Source of the DNA: Mesorhizobium sp. ZC-5
GTDB taxonomy: Bacteria > Pseudomonadota > Alphaproteobacteria > Rhizobiales > Rhizobiaceae
Length of the DNA: 64,000 bases
NCBI RefSeq assembly: GCF_025753855.1
Contig: NZ_JAOWPT010000011.1
Location: 1-64,000 of the forward strand
Direction: 5' to 3'
Below the pieces are notes generated by a model. That model did not search any database. It was not told the DNA's origin and was given only the letters and a program-made list of their open reading frames with translations. The translations under genes and the position numbers were made by a program. Shown one piece after another: positions 24,053 through 33,602 of this stretch. Each line of letters begins with the position of its first letter. Positions within the stretch are counted from its first letter, which is position 1.

Positions 24053-26869
24053 CTATTCAAACGCATAGGTGAAACCCTCGGCGGACGCGCCGACCGTCAC
24101 CTTTGTCATCTTCTCGCCTTCCAGCGACCGGTTCAGCACGCCGCGGCTCAATTCCGGCAGCAGCGTGTTGGTGAGGATCGCATCGATCATGCGGCCTCCG
24201 GATTCGATCTCGGTGCAGCGAGCCTTGACCAGATCCATGACGCCGTCGCCGATCACCAGTTCCGCATCGTGGCTGGCGCGCAACCGGCGGGCGATCTTGC
24301 CGAACTGATGGCGGGTGATCGCTTCGATCATCGAATCCGACAGCGGATAATAAGGAATGGTCACCACGCGGCCGAGGAAGGCCGCCGGGAAGACCTTCAG
24401 CAGAGGTGCGCGCAATGCCTGGTCGAGGTCGTCATGCCCTGCCCGCTCGCGGCCACCGTCAGTGCGGTCCATGATGACCTCGGAGCCGACATTGGAGGTG
24501 AGCAGGATCAGCGTATTCTTGAAGTCGATGCGGCGTCCCTCGCTGTCATCCATCATGCCCTTGTCGAAGACCTGGAAGAAGATCTCGTGGACATCCGGGT
24601 GCGCCTTTTCGACCTCGTCGAGCAGGATGACGGAATACGGCTTGCGACGGACCGCCTCGGTGAGAATGCCGCCTTTGCCGTAGCCGACATATCCGGGTGG
24701 CGCGCCCTTAAGCGTCGAGACGGTGTGCGCCTCCTGGAATTCCGACATATTGATCGAGATGAGGTTCTGCTCGCCGCCATAAAGCGTTTCAGCCAAGGCC
24801 AGTGCAGTCTCCGTCTTGCCGACGCCCGAAGGTCCGCAGAGCAGGAAGACGCCGACCGGCTTCTCGGGAGCACCGAGCCCGGCGCGGCTGGTCTGCACGC
24901 GTTTGGAGATCATCTCCATTGCATGATCCTGGCCAACGACACGTTCGGAAAGCGTGGCCGCGAGCCGCAAGGCCTTTTCGGTCTGGCTGGACAGCATTCG
25001 CCCTGTCGGTATGCCGGTCCAGTCCTGCACTACGGCCGCAATGGCGTTGCGGTCGACCGACGGCAGGATCAGCGGCGTCTCACCCTGCGCAGTGGCCAGT
25101 TCAGCCATGAGTTCACGCAGCCGGGCCAGATCGACGGCGGGATCGGTGGCCGTGTTCTCAATCTTCTCCTCACCGGATGTCGCACCCTCGATTGAGGCGA
25201 CCGAAGCTTCATCCGTTGCAGCCGGGGTCTCGTCAGTTCCGGCTGCAACCGACGGTTCGACCGGCTTTTCGGCCCCCTCGCCTTCCTGCTCGGCGGCGGC
25301 CTCATCCAACGGCACTCCTTCGCCGCGCAGCCGGGCACGCAACTCGAGTATCTCGGCAACCAATGTCTTTTCGCGGTCCCATCGCTCCTGGGCGGCTGCG
25401 AGCGAGGCTTCCGTCTCGGACAAACCGGCATCCACGCGCGCCTGCCGGTCGGCAACCTCGATGCCGATCGCCGCCTCGCGGCCGATGATGCCATTCTCGA
25501 CTTCCAGCGCCTGGCGCCGCCGCAGAATGTCTTCGACCTCGGCCGGCGTGGCATGCTGGGAAACCGCCACCCGGGCGCAAGCGGTATCGAGAAGGCTTAC
25601 AGCTTTGTCCGGCAACTGCCGCGCCGGAATATAGCGGTGCGAAAGGCTGACCGCCGCGTCGATGGCCTCGTCGAGGATCTGCACCTCGTGATGTTTTTCC
25701 AGGACGCCGGCGACACCACGCAGCATCAGCACCGCGACTGCCTCCGTCGGCTCGTCGATCTTGACCACCTGGAAGCGGCGGGTCAGCGCGGGATCCTTTT
25801 CGATGTGTTGCTTGTATTCCGCCCAGGTGGTCGCAGCGATCGTGCGCAATTCGCCGCGCGCCAGCGCGGGCTTCAGAAGATTGGCGGCATCGCCGGTGCC
25901 GGCGGCGCCACCGGCTCCGATCAAGGTATGAGCCTCGTCGATGAAAAGGATGATCGGCGTCTCAGAGGATTGGACCTCGTCTATGACCGTCTTCAGGCGC
26001 TTTTCAAACTCGCCTTTCACGCTGGCGCCGGCCTGCATCAGGCCGACATCCAGCATGCGCACGCTGATGCCCTGAAGCGGAGGCGGCACGTCCCCCTCTG
26101 CGATGCGCAGGGCAAAGCCCTCCACCACCGCGGTCTTGCCCACGCCTGCCTCGCCGGTGAGGATCGGGTTGTTCTGCCTGCGCCGCATCAGAATGTCGAC
26201 GATCTGCCGGATCTCCGGATCGCGGCCGACGACAGGGTCGATCTTCCCGTCGCGGGCGCGCTGCGTCAAGTCGGTCGCATATTTCGCCAGCGCCGAATCG
26301 CTGCCCGGCGACCGCTTCGGTGCATCGACGGAAGCCGGAGCAGCTTCGGCGACGGCAGCTTCGAGTGATCCCTCCACCACTTCGGCGAACCGACCAATGA
26401 CGGCATCCGCATCTATCTTGTCGAACTCAACGCTGATCTTCGATAGCAGGCCTTCAAGTTCGGGTTTCTTCAGGCAGGCGAGAATCACATGCGCGCTGCG
26501 CACTTCCTCGACGCCAAATTCGAGCCCGGCCAGGCTCCATGCTTCCTTGATGGCGTGGAAGATATGGTCGGAAAAGTCGGTGATGGACGTTGCGCCGTAA
26601 GGCAGCTTGTCGATTGCCCGCGTGATGTCAGCGGCGACCCGACTCGAATCCGCACCGGCATCGGCCAGCATGAACTGCACGTCCGACCGTTCGGAAAGCA
26701 CCAGCTGCTCGATCCAATGAACAAGTTCGACATAGGGATTGCCCCGCAACTTCGCCGCCGTGCCAGCTGCGGCGAAGGCCCGTTTGCAGGTCGGATTCAA
26801 CTTGTCGACCAGCTCGCTGCGCTTGAAGCTTTGCGACGCCCCTCGCCGCTGCGCACCGCTTCGCTCCAT
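24053..26869 (-). CDS. tssH: T6SS ATPase ClpV (TssH)
   Basis: ClpV disassembles the contracted TssB-TssC sheath with ATP so that the T6SS can fire again. The 938-residue AAA+ protein has a Clp-N domain and two ATPase modules. The first Walker A is GEAGVGKT at about 239-246 with [12 protein letters not shown] as Walker B. The second is GPSGVGKT at about 679-686 with [13 protein letters not shown]. The start [10 protein letters not shown] has a good ribosome-binding site. An acidic and alanine-rich segment at about 522-575 sits in the middle domain. The gene is divergent from tssA, with a 376-bp shared upstream region. Confidence 0.96.
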   Translation of the reverse strand: MERSGAQRRGASQSFKRSELVDKLNPTCKRAFAAAGTAAKLRGNPYVELVHWIEQLVLSERSDVQFMLADAGADSSRVAADITRAIDKLPYGATSITDFSDHIFHAIKEAWSLAGLEFGVEEVRSAHVILACLKKPELEGLLSKISVEFDKIDADAVIGRFAEVVEGSLEAAVAEAAPASVDAPKRSPGSDSALAKYATDLTQRARDGKIDPVVGRDPEIRQIVDILMRRRQNNPILTGEAGVGKTAVVEGFALRIAEGDVPPPLQGISVRMLDVGLMQAGASVKGEFEKRLKTVIDEVQSSETPIILFIDEAHTLIGAGGAAGTGDAANLLKPALARGELRTIAATTWAEYKQHIEKDPALTRRFQVVKIDEPTEAVAVLMLRGVAGVLEKHHEVQILDEAIDAAVSLSHRYIPARQLPDKAVSLLDTACARVAVSQHATPAEVEDILRRRQALEVENGIIGREAAIGIEVADRQARVDAGLSETEASLAAAQERWDREKTLVAEILELRARLRGEGVPLDEAAAEQEGEGAEKPVEPSVAAGTDETPAATDEASVASIEGATSGEEKIENTATDPAVDLARLRELMAELATAQGETPLILPSVDRNAIAAVVQDWTGIPTGRMLSSQTEKALRLAATLSERVVGQDHAMEMISKRVQTSRAGLGAPEKPVGVFLLCGPSGVGKTETALALAETLYGGEQNLISINMSEFQEAHTVSTLKGAPPGYVGYGKGGILTEAVRRKPYSVILLDEVEKAHPDVHEIFFQVFDKGMMDDSEGRRIDFKNTLILLTSNVGSEVIMDRTDGGRERAGHDDLDQALRAPLLKVFPAAFLGRVVTIPYYPLSDSMIEAITRHQFGKIARRLRASHDAELVIGDGVMDLVKARCTEIESGGRMIDAILTNTLLPELSRGVLNRSLEGEKMTKVTVGASAEGFTYAFE

Positions 26870-27245
26870 GACTTGCTCCCTGCAATCGGAATGTCTTGCT
26901 AATAACCTGCCACACAAAAAGCGACTTTACAAAGAGGGAAGTACGATGTGGAATAGACCAGCGAACAGGTCTGATACGATCAAATTGTTTCGATCTCGGA
27001 ATATTCGAGGCTCAGCTCACCGGAAATTCAAGGCCGCATAGAAGCTTTGCCGGTTGCATTTAAGCATACTTGAATTTTGTAACAGTTGGCTGGAAATTTG
27101 ATAGACGAGAATTCGCGAAAATGTAGACACCACGATTTAAACGGGTATCTTACCTTGGATTGGGCTTTGCTCGAACTGTGACTGACGAAGACCGCATGAT
27201 AATACTGACCATATGCGGCCTTGAGGCCGGTCGCTGGGGGGGTGT
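26870..27245. promoter_or_regulatory. Divergent control region between clpV and the main tss operon
   Basis: This 376-bp gap is clearly lower in GC than its surroundings, especially 27040-27160, and must hold the promoters of clpV and of the tssA-led operon. I looked for a sigma-54 promoter (GG-N10-GC) and saw none with correct spacing; sigma-70 matches are weak. A small open frame with a good ribosome-binding site lies inside it at 26946-27041. Confidence 0.5.
26946..27041 (+). CDS. Possible 31-residue small protein or leader peptide upstream of the tss operon
   Basis: An ATG with a strong ribosome-binding site (AGAGGGAAG) starts a short basic peptide beginning MWNRPANRSDTIKLFRS and rich in Arg and Lys. 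It lies about 200 bases upstream of tssA in the divergent control region. It may be a leader peptide, a small regulator, or chance. No similar protein is known to me. Confidence 0.3.
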   Translation: MWNRPANRSDTIKLFRSRNIRGSAHRKFKAA

Positions 27246-28421
27246 GTGATTGATCCTGCGCTCTGGCTGAATCCTTTGGACGGTGACAACCCGTCGGGGG
27301 AGGATTTGCGCAACGATCCGCGTTTCCATGAGCTGGAGCGCCTCACGGAGCAGCAGGTCAAGATCGTCCACGACGACCGCAACAAACCGACCTCGCAAAC
27401 CACCATTCCAGTCGATTGGCCGGCCGTTCTGGACAAAGCTGAAGAACTGCGACCCCACGGTCGCGACCTGCGCCTGCTCGTCATCGTCACGCGGGCGCTT
27501 GCGAACGAGCAGGGACTGGCCGGCCTGGCGCAGGGGCTGACGCTGATTGCCCAGACCTTCGACGCTCATTGGGAAACCATGCATCCGGCATTACGGCCGA
27601 ACGCGCCGCCCCGCGATGCCGCCCTTCGCCGGATCAACGCACTGCTCGACCTGCAGAACAGCCAAGACGGCCTGCTGGCCAACTTGCGGCAGATGACGTT
27701 CTTTGCACCACGCGGCATAGGCCCGATTACGGGTCGCGACCTGGAACAAGGCGCCCTGGATGACCGCGTCATGCTTCAGGAAGCCGCTTCGGGTTTGAAC
27801 AATGCCGAGAAAGCGGCGCTCTCCAGTGCCCACGAACAGCTTCTCAACCGGGTCCGCGCCGGTTGCGCGGCACAAACCGACCAGGCCAACGCGGACATGA
27901 TTGCGCTGGTCGCCGACGCACGGGCATCCACGGCCGCGCTCGCCGCGGTCGAGACGGCACTCAACACGCGTCTTGAAGGCGGCGGCACTGCGGTTCCGGA
28001 GCTGAAGCGGTTTCTGGAACGGGTGCTGACCGCGCTTGAGCGTGGATCGACGGTTCGCTCATCGGCGAATGGTGTCACCAAGCCGGCAAGCACGCAGGCG
28101 GCAGCGGAAGCACCCGAAGCGCCGGTTCGAAACGGCCACGACACCGAACCCGTGGCGAACAGTGGGGGACAGAGTGGAATGCTCCCTGAACGGATTTCCT
28201 CCCGTGAGGACGTCGTGAAATGCCTCGACCTCGTCGTTGCATTCTACGACCGGACAGAGCCGTCGAGCCCGATCCCGCATCTGGCCCGCCGCGTTCGCCG
28301 GATGGTTCACATGGACTTCGTTGAACTGATGGAAGATCTCGCGCCGTCGGGGCTCAAGGAATTCCGGCTTCTGGCCGGCGTTCCCGAGAACAAGAAGACG
28401 GCACAGAAGGATGAAAGGTAA
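27246..28421 (+). CDS. tssA: T6SS baseplate/cap protein TssA
   Basis: TssA starts assembly of the T6SS baseplate and guides tail tube and sheath growth. The 391-residue protein begins with the ImpA N-terminal domain, signature NPLDGDNPSGEDLRNDPRF and, further on, WETMHPALRPNA. A low-complexity linker around residues 280-310 (STQAAAEAPEAPVRNGHD) leads to a C-terminal block with RREDV-like SSREDVVKCLDLVVAFYDRTE. The start is a GTG (27246) after a G-rich stretch. It heads the operon; tssB follows after 6 bp. Confidence 0.92.
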   Translation: MIDPALWLNPLDGDNPSGEDLRNDPRFHELERLTEQQVKIVHDDRNKPTSQTTIPVDWPAVLDKAEELRPHGRDLRLLVIVTRALANEQGLAGLAQGLTLIAQTFDAHWETMHPALRPNAPPRDAALRRINALLDLQNSQDGLLANLRQMTFFAPRGIGPITGRDLEQGALDDRVMLQEAASGLNNAEKAALSSAHEQLLNRVRAGCAAQTDQANADMIALVADARASTAALAAVETALNTRLEGGGTAVPELKRFLERVLTALERGSTVRSSANGVTKPASTQAAAEAPEAPVRNGHDTEPVANSGGQSGMLPERISSREDVVKCLDLVVAFYDRTEPSSPIPHLARRVRRMVHMDFVELMEDLAPSGLKEFRLLAGVPENKKTAQKDER

Positions 28422-28427
28422 AAAACA

Positions 28428-28967
28428 ATGCCAGCGGAAAGCAAAGCAAAGGTCATCGAACGGAACCGCGCGCCACGCGTGCAGATCGCCTACGATGTCG
28501 AAACCTACGGCAGCCCGACGACCATCGAGCTGCCGTTCGTCATGGGTGTGATGGCCGACCTTTCGGGCGCGTCGCAAACCAAGGAAGCACAGAAGTCGGT
28601 GCTCGACCGGTCGTTCGTGGAGACCGACGCCAACAGGTTCCCGCGTTTCATGGAGGCTCTCGGTCCGCGCGTGAAGGCGCGTGTCAAGAACACGCTTCCG
28701 CAGGCCGAAGGCACTGAGCGTGACGAAGAGCTGGCGCTCGATCTGACCTTCTCCAAAATGGGCGATTTCGCCCCGGACAAGATCGCCGAACAGGTGCCGC
28801 AGCTGGCCGAGATTCTCAAGATGCGGCGGCAGCTCGAGGAATTGCTCGGCTTCATGGACGGCCGGGTCGATGCTGAAAAGCGCATCGCCCAACTTTTGAA
28901 CAACGAGCCACTTCTTGGCCAGATAGCCAGCCAAGCACTGTCCGACAGCGACAAGGGTGAGGAATAA
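28428..28967 (+). CDS. tssB: T6SS contractile sheath small subunit TssB (VipA)
   Basis: TssB pairs with TssC to form the contractile sheath. The 179-residue protein shows the family blocks RVQIAYDVETYGSPTTIELP, FVMGVMADLSG and the C-terminal helix AEILKMRRQLEELLGFMDGR used for interaction. Length and layout are normal. It lies 6 bp after tssA and 4 bp before tssC and has its own ribosome-binding site. Confidence 0.97.
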   Translation: MPAESKAKVIERNRAPRVQIAYDVETYGSPTTIELPFVMGVMADLSGASQTKEAQKSVLDRSFVETDANRFPRFMEALGPRVKARVKNTLPQAEGTERDEELALDLTFSKMGDFAPDKIAEQVPQLAEILKMRRQLEELLGFMDGRVDAEKRIAQLLNNEPLLGQIASQALSDSDKGEE

Positions 28968-28971
28968 AACC

Positions 28972-30474
28972 ATGGCCGAACAGCAAAAGGTCGCAACCGT
29001 CGCCGAGGCCGAAGCCATCGATCTCGGTGAATTCGGCGAGCTCCTCGAGAAGGATTTCAAGGTCAAGAAGGACGACAGCGAGAAGCTGCAGCAACTTGTG
29101 CGCAATCTTGCGCTGGCGGCGCAGTCACGTTCCGAAACGACGACGATTTCGTCAAACGCCATCAAGTCGATCAAGTCGCTGATCGCCGGCATCGACAAGA
29201 TGCTGACGACGCAGGTCAACGAGATCCTGCACGCCCCCGAAGTAAGGGAGATGGAAGGCACCTGGCGCGGGCTCTGGTATCTCGTCAACAACACGGAGAC
29301 GGATCAGAAGCTGAAGATCCGGGTGATGAACGTCTCCAAGGAGGCGCTGGCCGACACGCTCGAAGACTATGAAGGCCAGATGTGGGACCAAAGCCCGATC
29401 TTCAAGAAGGTTTATACCGACGAATATTCGATGCTCGGCGGCGAGCCGATAGGCTGCCTGATCGGCGCTTACGAATTCTCCAATCACCCGCGGGATGTCG
29501 GCCTGCTCCGGAACATTTCAGGCATCTGCGCCTCGGCGCATACGCCGTTCATCGCGGCCGCTTCGCCACGCCTGTTTCGCATGGACAGCTGGCAGGAACT
29601 GCCGAACCCGCAGGATCTGCAGCAGATCGTCTCGAACCCGGCCTACGCGTCCTGGCAATCCCTGCGCGAGAGCGAGGACGCACGCTATATCGGGCTTACG
29701 ATGCCGCGCGTCCTGGCGCGGTTGCCGTATGGCGCCGACACTGTCCCGGTCAAAGGCTTCTCCTTCGAAGAAGAAGTGCACGCCGACCACAACAAATACG
29801 TCTGGATGAATGCTGCCTTCCCGATGGGGGTGAATATCAACCGCAGCCACAAGCTTTACGGCTGGGGCACGCAGATCCGCGGCGTCGAAAATGGCGGCAC
29901 CGTCATCAACTTGCCGGTTCACAGCTTCCCGACCGACGACGGGTCGATAGCGATGAAATGTCCGACAGAAGTCGCCATCGACGACCGGCGCGAGGCGGAA
30001 CTGGCCAAGCTCGGCTTGATGCCCATCCTGCATCGGAAGAATACCGATCTCGCGGCGTTCATCGGTGCGCATTCCCTCCAGGATGACGAGACGCGTGCCG
30101 GACGGCTGGTCGATCCGGATGCGCAGTCGAACGAGCGACTGAGCGCGAACCTGCCCTATCTCTTCCCGGTCTCGCGATTTGCGCATTACCTGAAGGCGAT
30201 CGCCCGCGACAAGATCGGTTCCTTCAAGGAACGGTCCGACATGCAGATCTGGTTGACCGAGTGGATCAACCGGTACGTCTTGGCCAACCCGGCGTTTGCC
30301 GACGACAAGGCTCGCGCCAAGCGTCCGCTGGCGGCAGCGGAAGTACAGGTCGACAGTGTCGAGGGGCGCCCGGGCTACTACAACGCCCGGTTCTATCTGC
30401 GGCCACATTACCAGCTGGAAGGGATAAACGCGTCGTTGCGACTGGTGTCGGAACTGCCGTCCGTGAAGTCCTGA
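28972..30474 (+). CDS. tssC: T6SS contractile sheath large subunit TssC (VipB)
   Basis: TssC is the large sheath protein that contracts to drive the Hcp tube outward. The 500-residue protein contains the highly conserved blocks APEVREMEGTWRGLWYLVNN, GCLIGAYEFSNHP, MPRVLARLPYGADTVPVKGF and NLPYLFPVSRFAHYLKAI. The C-terminal part ends with YYNARFYLRPHYQLEGINA. ATG 28972 gives the right length; the in-frame upstream ATG overlaps the tssB end and lacks a ribosome-binding site. Confidence 0.97.
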   Translation: MAEQQKVATVAEAEAIDLGEFGELLEKDFKVKKDDSEKLQQLVRNLALAAQSRSETTTISSNAIKSIKSLIAGIDKMLTTQVNEILHAPEVREMEGTWRGLWYLVNNTETDQKLKIRVMNVSKEALADTLEDYEGQMWDQSPIFKKVYTDEYSMLGGEPIGCLIGAYEFSNHPRDVGLLRNISGICASAHTPFIAAASPRLFRMDSWQELPNPQDLQQIVSNPAYASWQSLRESEDARYIGLTMPRVLARLPYGADTVPVKGFSFEEEVHADHNKYVWMNAAFPMGVNINRSHKLYGWGTQIRGVENGGTVINLPVHSFPTDDGSIAMKCPTEVAIDDRREAELAKLGLMPILHRKNTDLAAFIGAHSLQDDETRAGRLVDPDAQSNERLSANLPYLFPVSRFAHYLKAIARDKIGSFKERSDMQIWLTEWINRYVLANPAFADDKARAKRPLAAAEVQVDSVEGRPGYYNARFYLRPHYQLEGINASLRLVSELPSVKS

Positions 30475-30501
30475 TATTTCTAGAAACAATGGAGAACGAC
30501 A

Positions 30502-30987
30502 ATGGCATTGATAGACGATCTGAGAAGTTTGAACATGATGAAAATCGATGGCTTCCTGGAGGTTCCGGACATTGCGGGACCAAGCCAGCGCGATGGCCAT
30601 GAAGACCAGATCGAAATCTACGACGTCACCTTTTCCATGGTCGCACCGTTCGATCCGAACTCGCTGTCCCGAAAGGGCCGCGTCTCCCTGGGAACGTTGA
30701 CCTGCACCAAGGATGTCGACATGTCGTCGCCGTACCTGGCCAAGGCCTGCCATGAGAACAAGCCACTCGATGAGGTCGTCGTCTACTGCCGCAGGACGAT
30801 CGACGGCGCCACGAGCGATTATTTCGTCATCACGCTGAAGGAAGCTTCCGTCGTCGGATATTCGTTCGGCGCCAGCAAGACAAACCCCGATACGCTCGGA
30901 GACGTCGTCCAGTTCGCCTACAAGAACATCGAACTCAAGTATGACGACGATCACACGACCGACATGGATGTCGCCACCGGCATGTGA
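30502..30987 (+). CDS. hcp: T6SS tube protein Hcp (TssD)
   Basis: Hcp hexamers stack into the inner tube that is fired out of the cell and can carry small effectors. The 161-residue protein matches Hcp in length and pattern, with KIDGFLEVPDIAGPSQRDGH near the start, SKGRVSLGTL-like KGRVSLGTLTCTKDVDMSSP and a C-terminal QFAYKNIELKYDD. There is no signal peptide and no C-terminal toxin extension. It is the fourth gene of the operon, 27 bp after tssC. Confidence 0.95.
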   Translation: MALIDDLRSLNMMKIDGFLEVPDIAGPSQRDGHEDQIEIYDVTFSMVAPFDPNSLSRKGRVSLGTLTCTKDVDMSSPYLAKACHENKPLDEVVVYCRRTIDGATSDYFVITLKEASVVGYSFGASKTNPDTLGDVVQFAYKNIELKYDDDHTTDMDVATGM

Positions 30988-31008
30988 TCGCGGCAACTGC
31001 ATTGAGCC

Positions 31009-31725
31009 ATGAAAGCAAGCAGTACCCAGCGCGCCAAACGCGAAGCGGTTCAGCCATCCCTTTGGGATCGCCTCGTCAATGATCTGCCGGGCCTGAGTTC
31101 GGAAATCGACGGACTGCGTCAATCATTGCTGGTCGAACTGGGTGGCGAGCGGCTCGACACCCTGTTGGCCAGCAGTGCGCGGTCCATCGATTCCGACGAG
31201 AACCTGACGGCCGATCAGAAGCGACGGATACACCGGCTTGTCTTCCAGAGCAGTCAACGGGCGGAACTCGAGCGTCGCGGCATCGTCGTGTCCCCAAGTG
31301 TCCTGCGTGAAGCCGTGCGGCGAGACATCGAAGCGCTTTTCAACACGGAGCGCTACGAGGTGACGCCGCTTCTGTCCGACCATGAAGGGGAGCAGATGCA
31401 AGGAAGTCCGCTGGACCTCAGCGATTTTCCCGAAGTGCGGCGGAGCGTCGTCAACTATGGCGTGCCGTCGTTTTCCGGCCGTTCATCGCGCGACTTCGAC
31501 CGCGATGCGCTGGCGCGCGAGATAAAGATGGTTTTGAACACGTTCGAACCCCGCCTGAAGGACAACGGCACCAAGGTGCAGGTCACCCTTGGCGACAAGA
31601 ACGGCGGACTGAAAATCGAGATCGATGCTATCTTGATCATGACACCGACGCCGGAGCGGCTGCGGTTGCGTACTTCCATAAACCTGGACAACGGTCTGGC
31701 ACGAACAGACATCGGGGACACCTGA
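31009..31725 (+). CDS. tssE: T6SS baseplate protein TssE with an unusual insertion
   Basis: TssE is the gp25-like baseplate wedge protein. The C-terminal half (about residues 100-230) has the family blocks LREAVRRDIEALFNTER, FPEVRRSVVNYGVPSFSGR and MVLNTFEPRL. The N-terminus has QPSLWDRLVNDLPG, the usual start motif. Between them lie about 70 extra residues (ELGGERLDTLLASSARSIDS and onward), making the protein 238 residues where many TssE are 130-180. The extra part is rich in charged residues and predicted helical. It is 2 bp before tssF. Confidence 0.9.
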   Translation: MKASSTQRAKREAVQPSLWDRLVNDLPGLSSEIDGLRQSLLVELGGERLDTLLASSARSIDSDENLTADQKRRIHRLVFQSSQRAELERRGIVVSPSVLREAVRRDIEALFNTERYEVTPLLSDHEGEQMQGSPLDLSDFPEVRRSVVNYGVPSFSGRSSRDFDRDALAREIKMVLNTFEPRLKDNGTKVQVTLGDKNGGLKIEIDAILIMTPTPERLRLRTSINLDNGLARTDIGDT

Positions 31726-31727
31726 AA

Positions 31728-33602
31728 ATGGATCGGGTCTTCCTGGAGTATTACGAGGAAGAGCTTACCCATATCCGCGCGCTCGCTGCGGAATTCGCCG
31801 ACATGCATCCGTCGGTGGCGCGAAACCTGTCGCTCGACACCGTTCCGTGCCCGGATCCCTATGTCGAGCGGCTGCTGGACGGCGTCGCCTTTCTCGCTGC
31901 GCGCACCCGGCAGAAGGTTGACGCCGAGCGTTCGCGCTTTGCGCGCAGCGTGCTTGAAGTGCTTTATCCCGACCTCGTGTCGCAAGCACCGGCAACCGCG
32001 ATGGCGTTGCTCAAGCCCGGCCAGCAGGTGCAGACGATGGCGGCCGGCCATGTCGTCAAACGGGGCACCAAACTGGTATCCAGCCTGCAGCCCGGGCTGT
32101 CGACGCGCTGCACGTTCACGACCTCCCAGGATGTCACCTTGTGGCCGATCGCCATCTCGTCCGTCGGCTATTATCAGGATCGCAGCGCGCTTGCCGCAGC
32201 GGGTATCGGGCCTATCGGAGGCGTTGCCGGCGACGCCGCCTTGCGCATCAGCATCACTCATGCCGGCAAGGGCAAGCTCAGCGAACTCGCGCTTGACCGC
32301 CTCGACATCTTCTTCGGCGGCCGCAACAAGGCTTCATTGCTGTTTGACGCGATATTCGGCAGTTGCTCGGCGCTCGGCGCGCGCGCGGAAGGCAAATCCA
32401 ACCCTTTGTCGCCTTTGCCTGTTCCCGAAATGGTCGGCATCGGAGATGCCGAGGCGCTGATGCCGCGGACGCGCCCGACATTCGAGGGCTACCGGCTGCT
32501 CCGGGAATATTTCATGATGCCCGAGCGCTTCCACTACGCCCGCCTGCAAGGACTGCGGCCGGTGGTACGGAAGTGCGAAGCCGGCCTGGAACTCATCCTC
32601 CTGTTCAAGCGTCGGGTACCGGAACTGGCGGATATCACCGCTGCGGATCTCGAGCTTTTTGTTACGCCGATCATCAATTTGTTCGAGCGTGAGTGCAACA
32701 TAATCGAGATCGATCGTCGCAAGACAAGGCAGATCGTGCATGCCGACCGGACGCGACCGCGCGACTTCGAGATCTATCGCGTCACACGGGTCGAAGACGC
32801 CGATGTCGAAGGTCCGGATGCCGAAGTTCCAGCGTTGTTCAGCCTGGGACAGAACCGTGGCAGCGGCTGGGTCTACTCCATCGAGCGCCGGCCTCGGCGC
32901 GCCACCGAAGATGAGCGACGGCAAGGCATGACGCGCACCTCCTACACCGGTGACGACGTCTTCCTGGCCGTCTCTTCTCCGGGAAACGTACCGCCGCCAC
33001 GTCCGCTGAAACGGCTCGACGTCGTCGCGCTCTGCACCAATCGCGACCTGCCCATCCTCGACGATAACCCGACGCTGTCGCTTGAAAGCGGCGACCCCGT
33101 GGAATCGGTCAAGCTGCTGAGCGCCCTGCGCCCACCGCAGCCTGCTATCGCGGCCTCCTTGCCGGCAGGCGCAGCGGGCGAGTCGCGGGCTGACGAATTG
33201 GCATGGCGGATGGTGTCGCAGCTTGCCTTGAATTTCCTCAGCCTCGCAAATGAAGGCCGCGGTGTGGATCCTTTGCACGCCCTGCTCGACCTCTACGCCG
33301 ATCGCGGCGATCCGGGATTGACCCGACATGTCCGCTCGGTCGTGCGGGTCGATTCCAACCCGGTGATCGAACGCCTGGCGATCGAGGGTCCGATGTGCTT
33401 CGGCCGTGGCACCGAAATCACTTTACACATCGACCTGGCGGTTCTGGCGGGACAGAGCACGCTGCTCCTATCGGCGTTGCTGGCCCGGCTATTTGCTCGA
33501 TACGCGGGGATAAATGGCTTTGTGCGGACCCGTACGCGGCTACTCCAGAAGCAGGAGGACGTGCCATGGCCGATGACGCTCGGCAATCGTTACCTGATCT
33601 AG
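31728..33602 (+). CDS. tssF: T6SS baseplate protein TssF
   Basis: TssF is the largest wedge protein of the T6SS baseplate and binds TssG. The 624-residue protein starts with the diagnostic FLEYYEEELTHIRALAAEFA and FARSVLEVLYPDL. It also carries ISITHAGKGKLSEL, FEGYRLLREYFMMPERF and VALCTNRDLPI. Length is normal for the family. Its last 37 bases overlap the start of tssG, a sign of coupled translation. Confidence 0.96.
   Translation: MDRVFLEYYEEELTHIRALAAEFADMHPSVARNLSLDTVPCPDPYVERLLDGVAFLAARTRQKVDAERSRFARSVLEVLYPDLVSQAPATAMALLKPGQQVQTMAAGHVVKRGTKLVSSLQPGLSTRCTFTTSQDVTLWPIAISSVGYYQDRSALAAAGIGPIGGVAGDAALRISITHAGKGKLSELALDRLDIFFGGRNKASLLFDAIFGSCSALGARAEGKSNPLSPLPVPEMVGIGDAEALMPRTRPTFEGYRLLREYFMMPERFHYARLQGLRPVVRKCEAGLELILLFKRRVPELADITAADLELFVTPIINLFERECNIIEIDRRKTRQIVHADRTRPRDFEIYRVTRVEDADVEGPDAEVPALFSLGQNRGSGWVYSIERRPRRATEDERRQGMTRTSYTGDDVFLAVSSPGNVPPPRPLKRLDVVALCTNRDLPILDDNPTLSLESGDPVESVKLLSALRPPQPAIAASLPAGAAGESRADELAWRMVSQLALNFLSLANEGRGVDPLHALLDLYADRGDPGLTRHVRSVVRVDSNPVIERLAIEGPMCFGRGTEITLHIDLAVLAGQSTLLLSALLARLFARYAGINGFVRTRTRLLQKQEDVPWPMTLGNRYLI

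Noticed and set aside
29518-31122. 534-codon minus-strand frame across tssC and hcp
   Set aside because: Antisense to strongly conserved sheath and tube genes, no ribosome-binding site, no recognisable domain.
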